Shown piece after piece: positions 1-17,271 of a DNA stretch of 25,000 bases. A program made the translations under genes and the position numbers. Under the pieces are notes generated by a model. The model saw only the letters and a program-made list of their open reading frames with translations, did not search any database and was not told where the DNA came from. Each line of letters opens with the position of its first letter. The stretch's first letter is position 1. Source of the stretch: Bigelowiella natans CCMP2755 (lineage: Eukaryota; Cercozoa; Chlorarachniophyceae); the NCBI GenBank assembly GCA_000320545.1, contig ADNK01003483.1, forward strand, positions 1 through 25,000. The letters run 5' to 3'.

Positions 1-43
1 ACGAGCCTGCACTAACCCTACCTACCTACCTACCTACCTACCT
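1..43. repeat. CCTA tetranucleotide array at the telomere edge
   Basis: A short non-telomeric start (acgagcctgcac) is followed by about seven CCTA units (roughly 17-43) that run directly into the CCCTAA array. CCTA differs from the telomere unit by loss of two bases, so this could be a degenerate telomeric tract or a sequencing or assembly artefact at the contig end. A second CCTA array lies at 21411-21446. Confidence 0.7.
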
Positions 44-116
44 AACCCTAACCCTAACCCTAACCCTAACCCTAACCCTAACCCTAACCCTAACCCTAAC
101 CCTAACCCTAACCCTA
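44..116. repeat. Telomeric CCCTAA array
   Basis: About twelve uninterrupted CCCTAA units read 5' to 3' on the plus strand, which is the C-rich strand expected at a left chromosome end (G-strand TTAGGG). This marks the window as a chromosome end. TTAGGG telomeres occur in many lineages, so the repeat does not identify the organism. Confidence 0.93.
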
Positions 117-443
117 CGAGTGTTCTGCTGATGGGGTTTTGCATCGATTGTGACAATCACCAGATCAGGCAAAAATGTAATTGGCCATTCGGGTTGGCAA
201 AGCAAACACGCACTTTTTTTGTCACGCACGATGAGGATTGTTTCTCATGCATTGAATGCAAGTGGCGCCATGGTCATCACGTCATGCTCAATGTGTCCGT
301 TGTTCACATTGTGCACGCTGGCACGCGCCACGGTCTCACTTGAAGCCGCTCCGAATGTTCACAGTTTGCAATTCATTGGAAGTGTTGCAATGTTGCAAGT
401 GCAAACTTATTGCGTTGCAGCACGATTGGCATGTGGATCAGGA
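117..443. other. Subtelomeric non-coding stretch
   Basis: Between the telomere array and the last exon of the first gene I see no convincing coding exon. The sequence is rich in TGCA words (for example around 249-262 and 395-420). Frames that are open here overlap on several strands and lack recognisable motifs. It probably holds the 3' UTR of the adjacent minus-strand gene. Confidence 0.55.
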
Positions 444-2112
444 TCACTGCCGCCTTGGTGTTCTGAAGCCAATTGGCAATTTGGAGACCATCTTTTGAAC
501 ATCCGCTGGCTTCGCTCCGATGCATCCCGCTACAAACTTCTTGGCCTTGATTGCCAACAAGAAGAATGAGCTTTTCTTGGAAGCAAATTTCTGGTACAGA
601 ATGGCTAGAGCAAATGCTGTAGCAACGGCTTTCCTCTCATTGACTGATTTTGAGGTGATTGCGGTAAATCCAGCATCTCTCCAGGCAGCAGTCACCATTG
701 ACTTGATTTTGATCTCATCAGCGATGTTCTGAACTCCAAGCGTTGATGCGATTTGGAGGAGGATGATGCCCAACTCCCAGGAACCATCCGGCTGCTGAAG
801 TTTTACAAGCTCTTCCTGTGCGATGGGATGCACACAAGCAAAATGATTTTGTTGCGTGTGGTGTTGTGAGTTTGTGTTGCATCCCTGTGACATTCCTGTG
901 AATTGTGTTTTTTGGTAGTTTCTTACGCACCATCAGCTCCTGAGATTGTCTGTGACCTAAGGCCGCTATCTTGTTATTCATTTCCTCACGTTCTCTCTGT
1001 TGCACAATGTAGTAATCAAAATTCATCGGCACCTCAAACCGGAAGAAAGTTAAAAACCGATGAAACATTCAGCATCACATGTACTATTGGGCATCCAGGT
1101 CAGAGATCTTAGTGCTGGCATCATAGTTTCAGTCACAATTTGAAGAATTAAAGAATTTACATTTGCGCATGTCATTAGGATTCAAATTGAAGACTTGCAT
1201 GTGCATCTGGATGCTTTACCTTATACATTTTTAGCAGAGTACGTCGCTGGAAAATGGCACATAACAGCGTGAATTATATTAAATAAACACTATTCAGCTT
1301 GCTCTCTCTTTCTTTCTATACAACAGTAAATACTCATATGATAAACCTCATCCCCAGTCACACAAGCGAGCAGTTTTTTCCTCTCATCCTCCTTTGAACT
1401 CTAAGGTGATATCATTTTTAAAACGCCGTCATGTATATTTGTGCTCTTCTCTTCTTCTACTACTTCTTCTGATTAATTAGGAAAAGAGGGAGACTAGAAC
1501 GTGCATGGCATAGAATACTACATAGCAACAGCATTAAAAGTTTACACCGATGTGAGATACGACATTAACAGAAACGGCGCGCTATTTCTTTGATACACAA
1601 CTAATTTCCTGGCACGAAAACTATCGTTATCCTTTATCAAAAGCAGAAGTTAAACGAAAAACTACTGCTTCTACTAATACTACATATAGGGTGAACTGAA
1701 CTGTAGGGGTTAGTTGTTCCAAGGTAGTACATTTCATTCTATTCATGGAGGTATTCTTAGTCTCTCCCTTCTCCATTCCCGTTTCTTTTCTCTCCTCTTC
1801 TTATTCAACGACAGCGAATGATAAATATACACACCTCCTTTTCAGTGAGTGCCAGTACTTCCATTTCATGTCGCTGTTGCATTGCAGTCAGAGAGTCTGT
1901 GCTTGGAACCTAATTACGATGATGTATAGAAAGAAAGGGGAGAATCGATCGAGACAATGAAAGACAAGGTTTCAAATTAAAAATTACCGACATTCAATAT
2001 GGCATGCAAAATAATTACTGTTACGTACTATTCTAGGATCACGAGAAGATGCCATAATTGATGGTGACGATGCTGATGACGATGATGTAATCTTCGGTCG
2101 AGCAGATTGCAC
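444..2112 (-). CDS. Subtelomeric protein with VIT/VWA-type C-terminal tail (no VWA domain seen)
   Basis: Predicted exons on the minus strand, 5' to 3', are 2029-2112, 1835-1909, 1347-1400, 1220-1246, 931-996 and 444-815, every junction in phase 0. The last exon (124 codons with stop) has a GT-AG acceptor at 816-817 and carries LVKLQQPDGSWEL followed by ATAFALAILYQKF. This resembles the short tail after the VWA domain in VWA5A/PARP4-type proteins. The upstream exons give charged helical peptides such as RHEMEVLALTEKE, KEDERKKLL and REREEMNNKIAAL. An ATG at 2055 would give about 206 residues; otherwise the 5' end lies further upstream. No VIT or VWA domain is visible, so this is either a short paralogue or a truncated subtelomeric copy. 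Tail assignment is moderate; the small exons and the 1220/996 join are less certain. Confidence 0.5.
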
Positions 2113-2373
2113 CTACAAAGCATAGAGCATTTCATTAGATAGGAAGATAGGAGACATCATAATATTTAATCAACTAAAGATGTTCTATCAACAGGAAACA
2201 ATTGGCCACGATACAATATCCCATAAAAATTACCAACTAATATCTTTGCAAAAAATATATTATTAGTAAACGAGAAGATATTGTATTAGATTTACTTGAA
2301 AATAAAATATCAATTTTAATGGAAAAACAGGGATATTAATCTATTTTTCATGTCACATATTCACAGTGATGAT
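2113..2373. other. Spacer between tandem minus-strand genes
   Basis: AT-rich, no supported exon. It follows the stop codon of the coiled-coil gene (TGA ending at 2374) and precedes the first recognised exon of the subtelomeric gene, so it should contain the 3' UTR of one and the promoter or first exon of the other. I see no clear polyadenylation signal. Confidence 0.4.
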
Positions 2374-9491
<7,118 letters not shown>

Positions 9492-10263
9492 GGCACAAGC
9501 CCAATAACGAAGACACCCTTGTGCAAGAGCACACGAACAGCAAGGGGCAGGTTGCCGTTATATTGTTGTCATTATTTGCTCATTAATGTCATGCAATTTG
9601 TACTTACGACAAGTACTGAACCATGATGATGCCTTCTCAATTATACTTACGACAAAGACTGAGCTCACATGTAATAATGCCATGGAATGCTGTGTAATTT
9701 CTACTTAACGACATGAGTAGGAAATGCATCATGCAAATTAAACAGAGTCAGAAATTATCCCACTCTCGGAACGATCTCCAGATTGAACGAATCACGTAAT
9801 CATCTCCGGGAGGAGTTCCTCGGCCCCTGCACGCACTTTTAGAACAGGTGTACATTTTTTGACTACGACATGAATATTCATTTGTCGTTTCCTCTTTGCG
9901 CTTCACAAACTGACTGCGCAAGAACTCCATTCTGGTGCGCCCGCCCACCCCTTTCGCAACAAGATTAGCCTGTTTGTATTACTTACTCTGAATTACCGTT
10001 TTACAGTTTTGTACTTTCACTTGTTACTTCCATAGCTCTTTTGATGTTGCATGGGAAAATAAAGTTATCGTAGAGATCTCGTCTCCTGTAACTTTCCATT
10101 GACAGCAGCCAGATAGTTATGTTCACTAATTCTCTCTCGTTTGTATGATGAAGGAAGGAGGTGTATTAATGAGTAATTCTTTACTAATATTGTTGCACAA
10201 ATTAAATAGAAACGTAACCATTTCGTTTGTATTAATATTGTGTTCCACAAATGAAACAGAACG
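9492..10263. promoter_or_regulatory. Divergent spacer between the coiled-coil gene and SNRPG
   Basis: The start codons of the coiled-coil gene (minus, 9491) and SmG (plus, 10264) point away from each other, so this 770-bp spacer should hold both promoters. I see no clear TATA box. It has near-repeats of TACTTACGACAA (about 9601-9615 and 9644-9656). An open minus-strand stretch (about 9748-9970, containing RTRMEFLRSQFVKRKEE) could be an exon of a small gene but lacks consistent splice partners. Unlike the neighbouring introns the spacer is free of long microsatellites. Confidence 0.4.
9748..9970 (-). other. Unresolved open stretch, possible small-gene exon
   Basis: The minus strand is open from about 9970 to the TGA ending at 9748 and includes RTRMEFLRSQFVKRKEETTN, whose basic-helical style is reminiscent of LYR-family mitochondrial assembly factors, but no LYR motif is seen. 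An acceptor-like CAAACAG ends near 9970. I could not find a phase-consistent neighbouring exon longer than a few codons, so this may be chance. Confidence 0.2.
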
Positions 10264-10494
10264 ATGTCAAAGACTTCCGGGCCCGATCTTACCAAGTATA
10301 TGGACAAGAAATTGTTCATCAAATTGAATGGGAGTCGTGCAGTCTCGGGAACTCTACGAGGATTCGACCAATTCATGAATTTAGTTCTCGAAGACACTGT
10401 AGAGGAAGTTTCGGAAAAAGAGCGAAACCCAATAGGAATGACTGTTATCAGAGGGAATAGCATCGTTATGGTCGAGTGCGTCGAAAAACTGTAG
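10264..10494 (+). CDS. SNRPG: Small nuclear ribonucleoprotein G (SmG)
   Basis: A complete 76-residue protein in one exon, the usual length for SmG. SmG is one of the seven Sm proteins that form the heptameric ring on U1, U2, U4 and U5 snRNAs in the spliceosome. The Sm1 motif is seen as DKKLFIKLNGSRAVSGTLRGFDQFMNLVL (residues about 14-42, given here as DKKLFIKLNGSRAVSGTL then RGFDQFMNLVL), with the RNA-contacting D-x-F-M-N. The Sm2 motif is GMTVIRGNSIVMVE (about 58-71). The start ATG is preceded by AACAGAACG; the stop is TAG at 10492-10494. It is intronless, although every neighbouring gene is cut into many exons. It is transcribed away from the coiled-coil gene and towards the EEP-PAP gene. 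Confidence 0.96.
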   Translation: MSKTSGPDLTKYMDKKLFIKLNGSRAVSGTLRGFDQFMNLVLEDTVEEVSEKERNPIGMTVIRGNSIVMVECVEKL

Positions 10495-10655
10495 GAGGAC
10501 ATATGACAAATAATGTTATACTAGTTTACATGCGGCTTCATGTTCTCAAAACAAGCATGTGTTTGTGTCTGTGTATAATGATCACGATCGTGTATTGGAT
10601 GTAAAATGATGCAGCCTATTGCTGGAAAAGTGAAATGCGTAATATACACATAATA

Positions 10656-10698
<43 letters not shown>

Positions 10699-11889
10699 AT
10701 TACTGTGTCTATTATCATTCTCTAACTCCACATCGAAGCGGCTAACTAACCCGATCACAACAGCACTTCGCATCATGCTAGCATGCTTGCATGCACTAGT
10801 GCATGGTGCACATTATTTAGCGCATGCAATATCCACTCGCATGCAACAAAACAATAACAATCTGGCAATGTGCAAAATGATGATGGGACATGCATGACAT
10901 TGCAGATCGAAACAACATGTATTTGATTACATGAAACACATCATGTATATGTAGCGGAGCGCGAGACCAAAGAACGTACAGATTCGATCATTGTGGTACA
11001 TCATAGCGCTGTACGTGACATAGCCGCTGCATTGCATGCATGCTGCACAGCTACGCACGTACATATGAGGATGACCATTGGACAAATTCAATTGATTGAT
11101 TACATCCGTGTGTGCATAGTGCACAATTTGCATGCAATCCAGTCGCAAAACAACATGCAACACTAGAAGCATCTAGCAACGTGACAGCTTGTCGTGCATG
11201 CATAGCTTGTAATGTATACGTGCAAAATGACGATATGATGGATCGATCAAGCATGTGCATGAGCTAGATTCGGCAGTGTACACAATGCGACGATGAAAAG
11301 ATTGCATTTCATCAATGGCTATCCTCATGTGCGTAGCCATCTAGCTAGCTAGCTGTCTTGACAAAGCAGCTACTGCTGCAGCGCTCGCTTGTTGCATTTG
11401 TTCATTTTGTTTGTGACGATCGTATTAGTCAAGTGCATTTTGCTGTTTGCATTGGCCCATGCAATGATGCGACGCCAGACACAAATGAGCAAGCTAGCTA
11501 CTATGAATATACTACTAGCAGCTAGGCAGACAGCTGCATGCGCGCGATGATCGAGCTAGGATGCAAGGAAATGTGAGGCAGCGGCCGCAAGTGCACGTGC
11601 CATGTGCAAAGCACACGTGTTTTGCGCAAGGTGCGCTAAATGAAGTCTTGCTAGCTTGTTCCTGCTCAAAATCAATGGACAAGCCGTATCTCGCTTCGCG
11701 TGCTGTGGCGACGACACTGCTTATCATGACCATGTGAGTGCATGTATGAGGTCAATCTATACTCGTCAAACTTAGCAGAGACGTCGAAATGTCGTGTGCA
11801 TGATCGACAGCGTGCGTGCAAATGCATGTAGTGCATACACAGCGTTTAATTTTGCCTGGTCGCACGGGTACAAGAAGACGACGATAATT
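10495..11889. other. Convergent intergenic spacer rich in GCATGC words
   Basis: The spacer lies between the 3' end of SNRPG (plus) and the 3' end of the EEP-PAP gene (minus). After a TA array at 10660-10695, the part from about 10740 to 11880 contains at least twenty GCATG/CATGC words by eye, plus TGCA, GCTAGC and ACGTAC palindromes (for example 10776-10800, 11028-11045 and 11340-11354). It has no microsatellite arrays. No coding exon is supported. It should contain both 3' UTRs and termination sites. Confidence 0.6.
10660..10695. repeat. TA dinucleotide array downstream of SNRPG
   Basis: About 18 TA units 165 bases past the SmG stop codon. It is the only long microsatellite in the convergent spacer. 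Confidence 0.85.
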
Positions 11890-13147
11890 TTAGGACACGT
11901 TTCCATGCTTCTTCTGATGAGCTAGATTCGCTGACATGCGCTTTCTGATGCGATCCCAAACCAATTTACCATTCATCTTTATGTAGAAGATCCTTGAACC
12001 AGGGATGAAGAAGTCACCAGTCACCCCCTGTTTCTGCCTATGAAAGTAAGCGAAGAGAGAGATTTCCTTGAGGCCCTTGAATCGGTCATGATATACTAGC
12101 GTGACCTGGCGAGTGTCTAAGCTGTTGTCGTACTGTAAATTTTTCAGCATTTGCTCAATCGTAAGCATCCGGCTGACATCGTTAAGACCAAGCTTGCAAT
12201 CCTCCTCTTTTGTTTTAGCCCTTTCTAGGAGCTGCCGTTCGATTTGGCTTTCAGGCTTCTTTCCGTTTTTATTTTTGTTGATACGACGTTTCTTCGTCTC
12301 AGTTGTATTACCAGCATAGTACTTGTAGTCGTTGTCATAACGTAGTTGCAAGGTGGCCAGGTTATGCAAGTCTTTGCTTCCATTTTGATGCTGGACAACA
12401 TTAGTCTTTGGACAACTTCCATCTTTCTGTATTATTACCCCCTTCTTCGTCTCACCACCACATTCCTTTTCCTCTTCCTCCTTCTCCTCCTCCTCAACAC
12501 CATCATAACCATGATTACTTTTAGCTATCTTTTGGTTGTTTTTCTTTTTTTTTTTCTTGATGTTGTATGGTACAAGGGCCAGGAAGTCTTTCACTGGCAC
12601 CTTTGTCAGCTGAACATCAAAGGCAACATAACCGTCGCCTCTCGCAAGCTTTGCTTCTAAAAGTGTGCGAATATCGGCAATTGCTGCAGAAAGGTCATTG
12701 CGCAGTTGGGGAGGTGTTGCACTACGTTTCCGCAGACGTTTTATATGTACCGACTTGGTACCCGCTTTGAGAGACAAGCGTTGACCCCTCATAGTATTGT
12801 TACTACTGCTGAACGTATGATGATGATTATCTCTCCTCTTACCTCGTTTTTCATTTGCTTCTTCTTCTACTTCTTCTTTTTTTTCTTCTTCTTCTTTTAG
12901 GCAATTATGATGTCGACTGCCATTTGCTACTATAACCTTCCTGGTCATCTGTTTTTTAACTTCTCCCCCTCCTCTTACTTTTACCTCTGAACTCCTATTA
13001 GTAATCTTAATAAATACGCAGAAACCGTTTCCCAATGCCGTATCTCGACGATATCGGCGGGGGAAAGGCCGTGCCGAGATAGAGCTTGTCATGTGCTGTA
13101 GTCGAAGAAGCATTGCTGGTATTTGACTCTCCATCCACCCACCATAC
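11890..13147 (-). CDS. Last exon of the fusion gene: PAP tail plus MJ1316 domain
   Basis: This 1258-nt exon starts after an acceptor GTTAG (13148-13152) and ends at TAG 11890-11892. It begins YGGWMESQIPAMLLRLQ and RPFPRRY, matching the W-x-G-x-x-ES and x-FP-x block of the PAP RNA-binding region; that match supports splicing to exon 19 rather than a new start. Lys/Glu-rich low complexity follows, then a helical block (LRNDLSAAIADIRTLLEAKL) and the MJ1316 domain: IEQMLKNLQYDNSLDTRQV, LVYHDRFKGLKEI, FFIPGSRIFYIKMNGKLVWD and RIRKR. The pattern V-x-Y-x-DR, GLKEI, FIP-x-x-RI-x-YIK and G-x-x-VWDR is typical of the family. MJ1316 has been proposed to recognise RNA 2',3'-cyclic ends and occurs in vertebrate LENG9. 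No 2H phosphoesterase motif was found. Confidence 0.88.
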
Positions 13148-14376
13148 CTAACGTACGCGTACGAAGTGAAGAAAGACGAAGTAATGGTAAGAATCTTAGC
13201 GGTTGTAACCATGGAAGTAAGTACATTCATATGTTATCATCATGATGTGTGTTGTCATTTTCTTGCTTACATGTCAACGTCGTGATTCTGAACAGCAGAT
13301 ACTCCTATTCTTATGTACAGAAAACGCTTGTGTTGCTCCAATTCCACTTTTTTTTCCCGCATCATCATCCTCATCTTCATCTTTTTCGCTTCTTCGTGTT
13401 TCTTTTTCAGTTTTGTCTTTATTGAGTCTGCAGCACCTTTATTGGTGTCATTATTGTCGGTAATACATTCACGAATAGCTTCATTGTGTACTCTGTTACC
13501 CTTACAACAACTACTACTAAAACAACTACTACTACGATATTGGTCAACAACTTGCCACTGTTTTTATTACTTTATTACCTCTAACGCCGCTGGAAAAGGA
13601 GGAAGATGAGGGGGAGGAGGAGGGAAGGGTGCTGATAATACCAAAAAATGGTAGGTCCTCGTCTTGAGTAAGATAAACTGCTGTTTGCGTATTGTATGCT
13701 TTTCGAAAAGCTTTTTCGATAATCTGCCGTGTGAAAGGAGTCGCAGCCCGGCAGGTGTTGGTATAAGGCATGGGGGGGACAAGCACTGCCATAGCTTCTC
13801 TTCGAGCCATCTTATAATAGCTAATTAGGATTAGATACATGTCAAATGATAAATTGTGTCGTCTTCTTCTTTTTCTCTATCAGCATTCCAGTTTTCAACG
13901 TGGTACTACGTATATAATATAATTGATTTAGTAGTTAGTAGCTGTTAATTACTTCCTCTTCTACTAGTATGATACATTATTGTATTAGTAGGTTTGTTGG
14001 TACGGTACTACGTACTTTGACTGCTGCTGCTGCTGCTGCTGCTGCTTGTGCTGAAACAAATTTAAGCCGATTGGATCCTTCTTGAAGTTCCAGTGACAGT
14101 AAAGTCCGAAAAAATGGCTCAACGCTATTTGTTTCCTCTTTGCGTCAGCGGCAAAAATAGCAAGAAGACCCGCTTTGGCCCTCAAATCAGCAAGACTCTG
14201 AAGAACCATCACACATAAACTAATTCCTCCAAGGAGACCGTACTTCTTCGCGTAAAGCCCCTTTGCAATAGCCCATGATTTAGCTCTTGCAAAAACGAAC
14301 CTTTATGATAGATAGTGGTTTGTGTAGTGATAATTAGCACGTACGTACTAACTAGTAGTAGCAGTATTGGTGGGGT

Positions 14377-14413
<37 letters not shown>

Positions 14414-14664
14414 CAACATAGTAGGACAATAACAGGAGAATGAGGAGGAGGAGGAGATGGGGGAGAAAGTAGAAGAGGAAAGGTACATAGGTGAGATTTT
14501 CTCCCTCCTTGTCGTTTGTCGTTGTTTCACGATGTTCCTAGATGATTTCATGCAGTAGTAGCAATAATACCGGAAAAGGGATTTGAATCCGTTATGATCA
14601 TCCTCATCTTCCTCCGTAATCCCCTTCTCCTCCTCTTCCTCTTCCTCCACCTCACTTTTACTGG

Positions 14665-14703
<39 letters not shown>

Positions 14704-15090
14704 TACCCTCGATCTCTCTCTCCAGTATGATAGAGGTGCGCATACTCATCAGAGAACAACGCGACGATTCATCAAGTCGTGGTAGTAGCTTTCGGAAAAA
14801 ATTCGAGTCTAACTGTGCTGCTGCTGCTGATTCTTCTAATCTTGATGAGGGCGATGAAAAATGTGACGACAATGCAGATATAAACGACGAAGAAGGTGAT
14901 ATCATCGAACGGTCTATTGATGGTAGACGGCAGTATTGTACCTATTATTATTTTTATATTATTATTATATCATTATTATCATTCACGTGACAGATTATAG
15001 AAAGTAGTCAAAAACGAATAGAGGGGAGGAGGGAAGCACTGTATGTTTGTGATAGCGTGCAAGTAGTATGATAAATCAACGATATAGGGC

Positions 15091-15124
<34 letters not shown>

Positions 15125-16125
15125 ATAGTAGTAATTGAATTTAGGTTCTACATCAAAAATATTGGAATATTGAATTACACAGCACTTTCCTAAATTATTT
15201 CTCCTTTTTTGATCTGTTTTATTCCTTATTTTCCATCCATCAATCAATCATCACAAGTCATCGTCTCCTTCCCTCTTCCCCTCTCATCGTTTATATATTA
15301 TACCTCGAAGTCAATTTGTCTGAAGGTGAATTTGAGGATAGGTACGAGGGAGTTTACGAGCTCAATACTGGTGGAATTCACCAGTAGTTGTTGCCGCGTT
15401 AATCCTTGACGAAAAATATCGAAGAAGTCGTCCCGATCCAAGTTGCCATAGCACACGATATCGACGTCCGACTCGGCATCTTTGTAAGGTGGTGGTTTAT
15501 TGCGCATATTATAATATTACGTGTTACGATGACGACTACTACGACGAAGGCGACAAAGGACGATGATGACGTTTCCAAAGTGTAAAAGTGATTTAGCTAG
15601 TAGAATGTGTAGTAGTAGTAGTAGTAGTAGTAGTAGCAGTGGCACGGATTAATCTCCACAAACCATCATAATCATAAAATCTAAGTGAGTGAGTGAGTGA
15701 GTGAGTGAGTGAGAGAAGACCTACTATTACTGCTGCTGCTACTACTACTACTACTACTACTGACACTCACTACCTGCAGTGCCAAGGCGTTGAGATCCAA
15801 TGACAACAGCCTGCACGAAGACGTTCATCATCGCATCTATCTCCTCTGTACTACCACCACTACTACTACTACTACTACCACTACTACCACAACCCCCCGA
15901 GATGTTCCTATAAAAGTGCGACCGAATTTGGTCGCAAACGGCTTTTGTTACATCCTTTCGATGGAGTTTATCCTGCTTTGACAGACGACGTAGTTGGTTC
16001 AGTACGGCTTGATGTTGTCGTTGTTCTTCTTGAAGAGGTGGTGGCAGCAGCAGCAATTTGTTGTAGATTTGTTGTGGTCGGTGCTTCGATGATTTGGCTG
16101 CTGCTACCAACAATGCTGACCCTGG

Positions 16126-16159
<34 letters not shown>

Positions 16160-16694
16160 TTTTTGCTCGCACTACCACTCAACGTGTAATAATCTGTTTC
16201 TTCTCCTACTGCTCCGAAGGAGGGTGGGATAGTTCTATGCTGTTGTTGTCGTTGTCCTGGCAAACTGGTAGTAATAGCAGTTGAAAAATAAGCAATGATT
16301 GGACTGTGATCGGTGAAAGGAATATTCTTGCTAATGCTTCTTGAATCTCGTATTCTCTGTCCTCGTTCGATTGTTTGCTCCCCCCCTTTGATATCGTGAT
16401 CCTCCTCCACATCTGTCGCGAACGGTGAGAGGACTTCCATGCGAACAGGCTGTATCAGAAGACATCGTTTTCTTCAAGATGTGAAATATCTTTTATTTAA
16501 TACAATTTTTCAACAGTTATATTTCTCCTTCTGCTGTCTTCTTTTTCTTATCTTCCTTAATTTCTATTGTATGGAACTACTATCACCAGCACCTACCACC
16601 ACCACCACCACCACGACCCTAATATCGTCAGTAATTACTTTTAGTTTTGATTACCGTGAGAAGGCGTAACACGCCCTGTAAATGTCCATTTTCC

Positions 16695-16733
<39 letters not shown>

Positions 16734-17239
16734 GGTGAAGAAGTGCTATGGAAGAGGATCCGATCAAAGCGATATTTCATGCCTGTCAGGATGATAATGA
16801 TGATGATGATGATAAAGAGTCACATGATGGTGAAGACGACAAATGTAACACACACGCACACGCAATAATTGTAGCATAAATAGTCGCTCTCTCCTTCTCC
16901 ATGAACGTCGTCATGACAACAAAGGAGAAAATAGTGTGTTGGTACTTCAACAGTGTATTGTTATTATTTAAATCAGAGTGGTTAAGGTATAATTAAAAAT
17001 CATGAGAAATAGACAGTATTAGACACACCTGTCTTTGAGAACGCCTTCGCTATCACGTTTGTGCTCGGATCGAACGTATAACCTGCATCATCATCAAGCG
17101 ACGAATGACAACACCAACAAATAAAAAGGAGACACCTTCGTCATGTCCAACACAACGAGGATAATGCTGCTGCTGAGAATATGCTGCTGCTCTGCTACAT
17201 GATGACATGATGATGACACGATGATGACATGATGATGAC

Positions 17240-17271
<32 letters not shown>

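Noticed and set aside
38-229. Arg/Val repeat open frame across the telomere array
   Set aside because: It is simply the translation of CCCTAA repeats on the minus strand.
13148-13230. An ATG start at 13230 for the MJ1316 exon
   Set aside because: The segment from this ATG to 13148 looks intronic. Splicing from exon 19 into 13147 keeps phase and restores the PAP RNA-binding motif (GWMESQIPAML, RPFPRRY).
13254-13272. TAA stop after exon 19 (reading ...NHDVDM-stop) as the end of a separate PAP gene
   Set aside because: The same bases form a good donor (AT-GTAAGC), and the PAP domain continues in the next exon in the correct phase.
13544-13840. Independent small gene starting MARREAM
   Set aside because: The peptide MAVLVPPMPYTNTCR and ATPFTRQIIEKAF is an internal PAP block, so the ATG is an internal methionine.
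14594-14990. Plus-strand frames with Ser-rich and acidic peptides
   Set aside because: They are antisense shadows of PAP exon 15 and its CAG repeat.
16438-16440. ATG at 16440 (MEVLSPF) as the start of a PAP gene
   Set aside because: The sequence after it contains the last EEP motif FTDHSPIIAYFS, and an acceptor with matching phase lies nine bases upstream.
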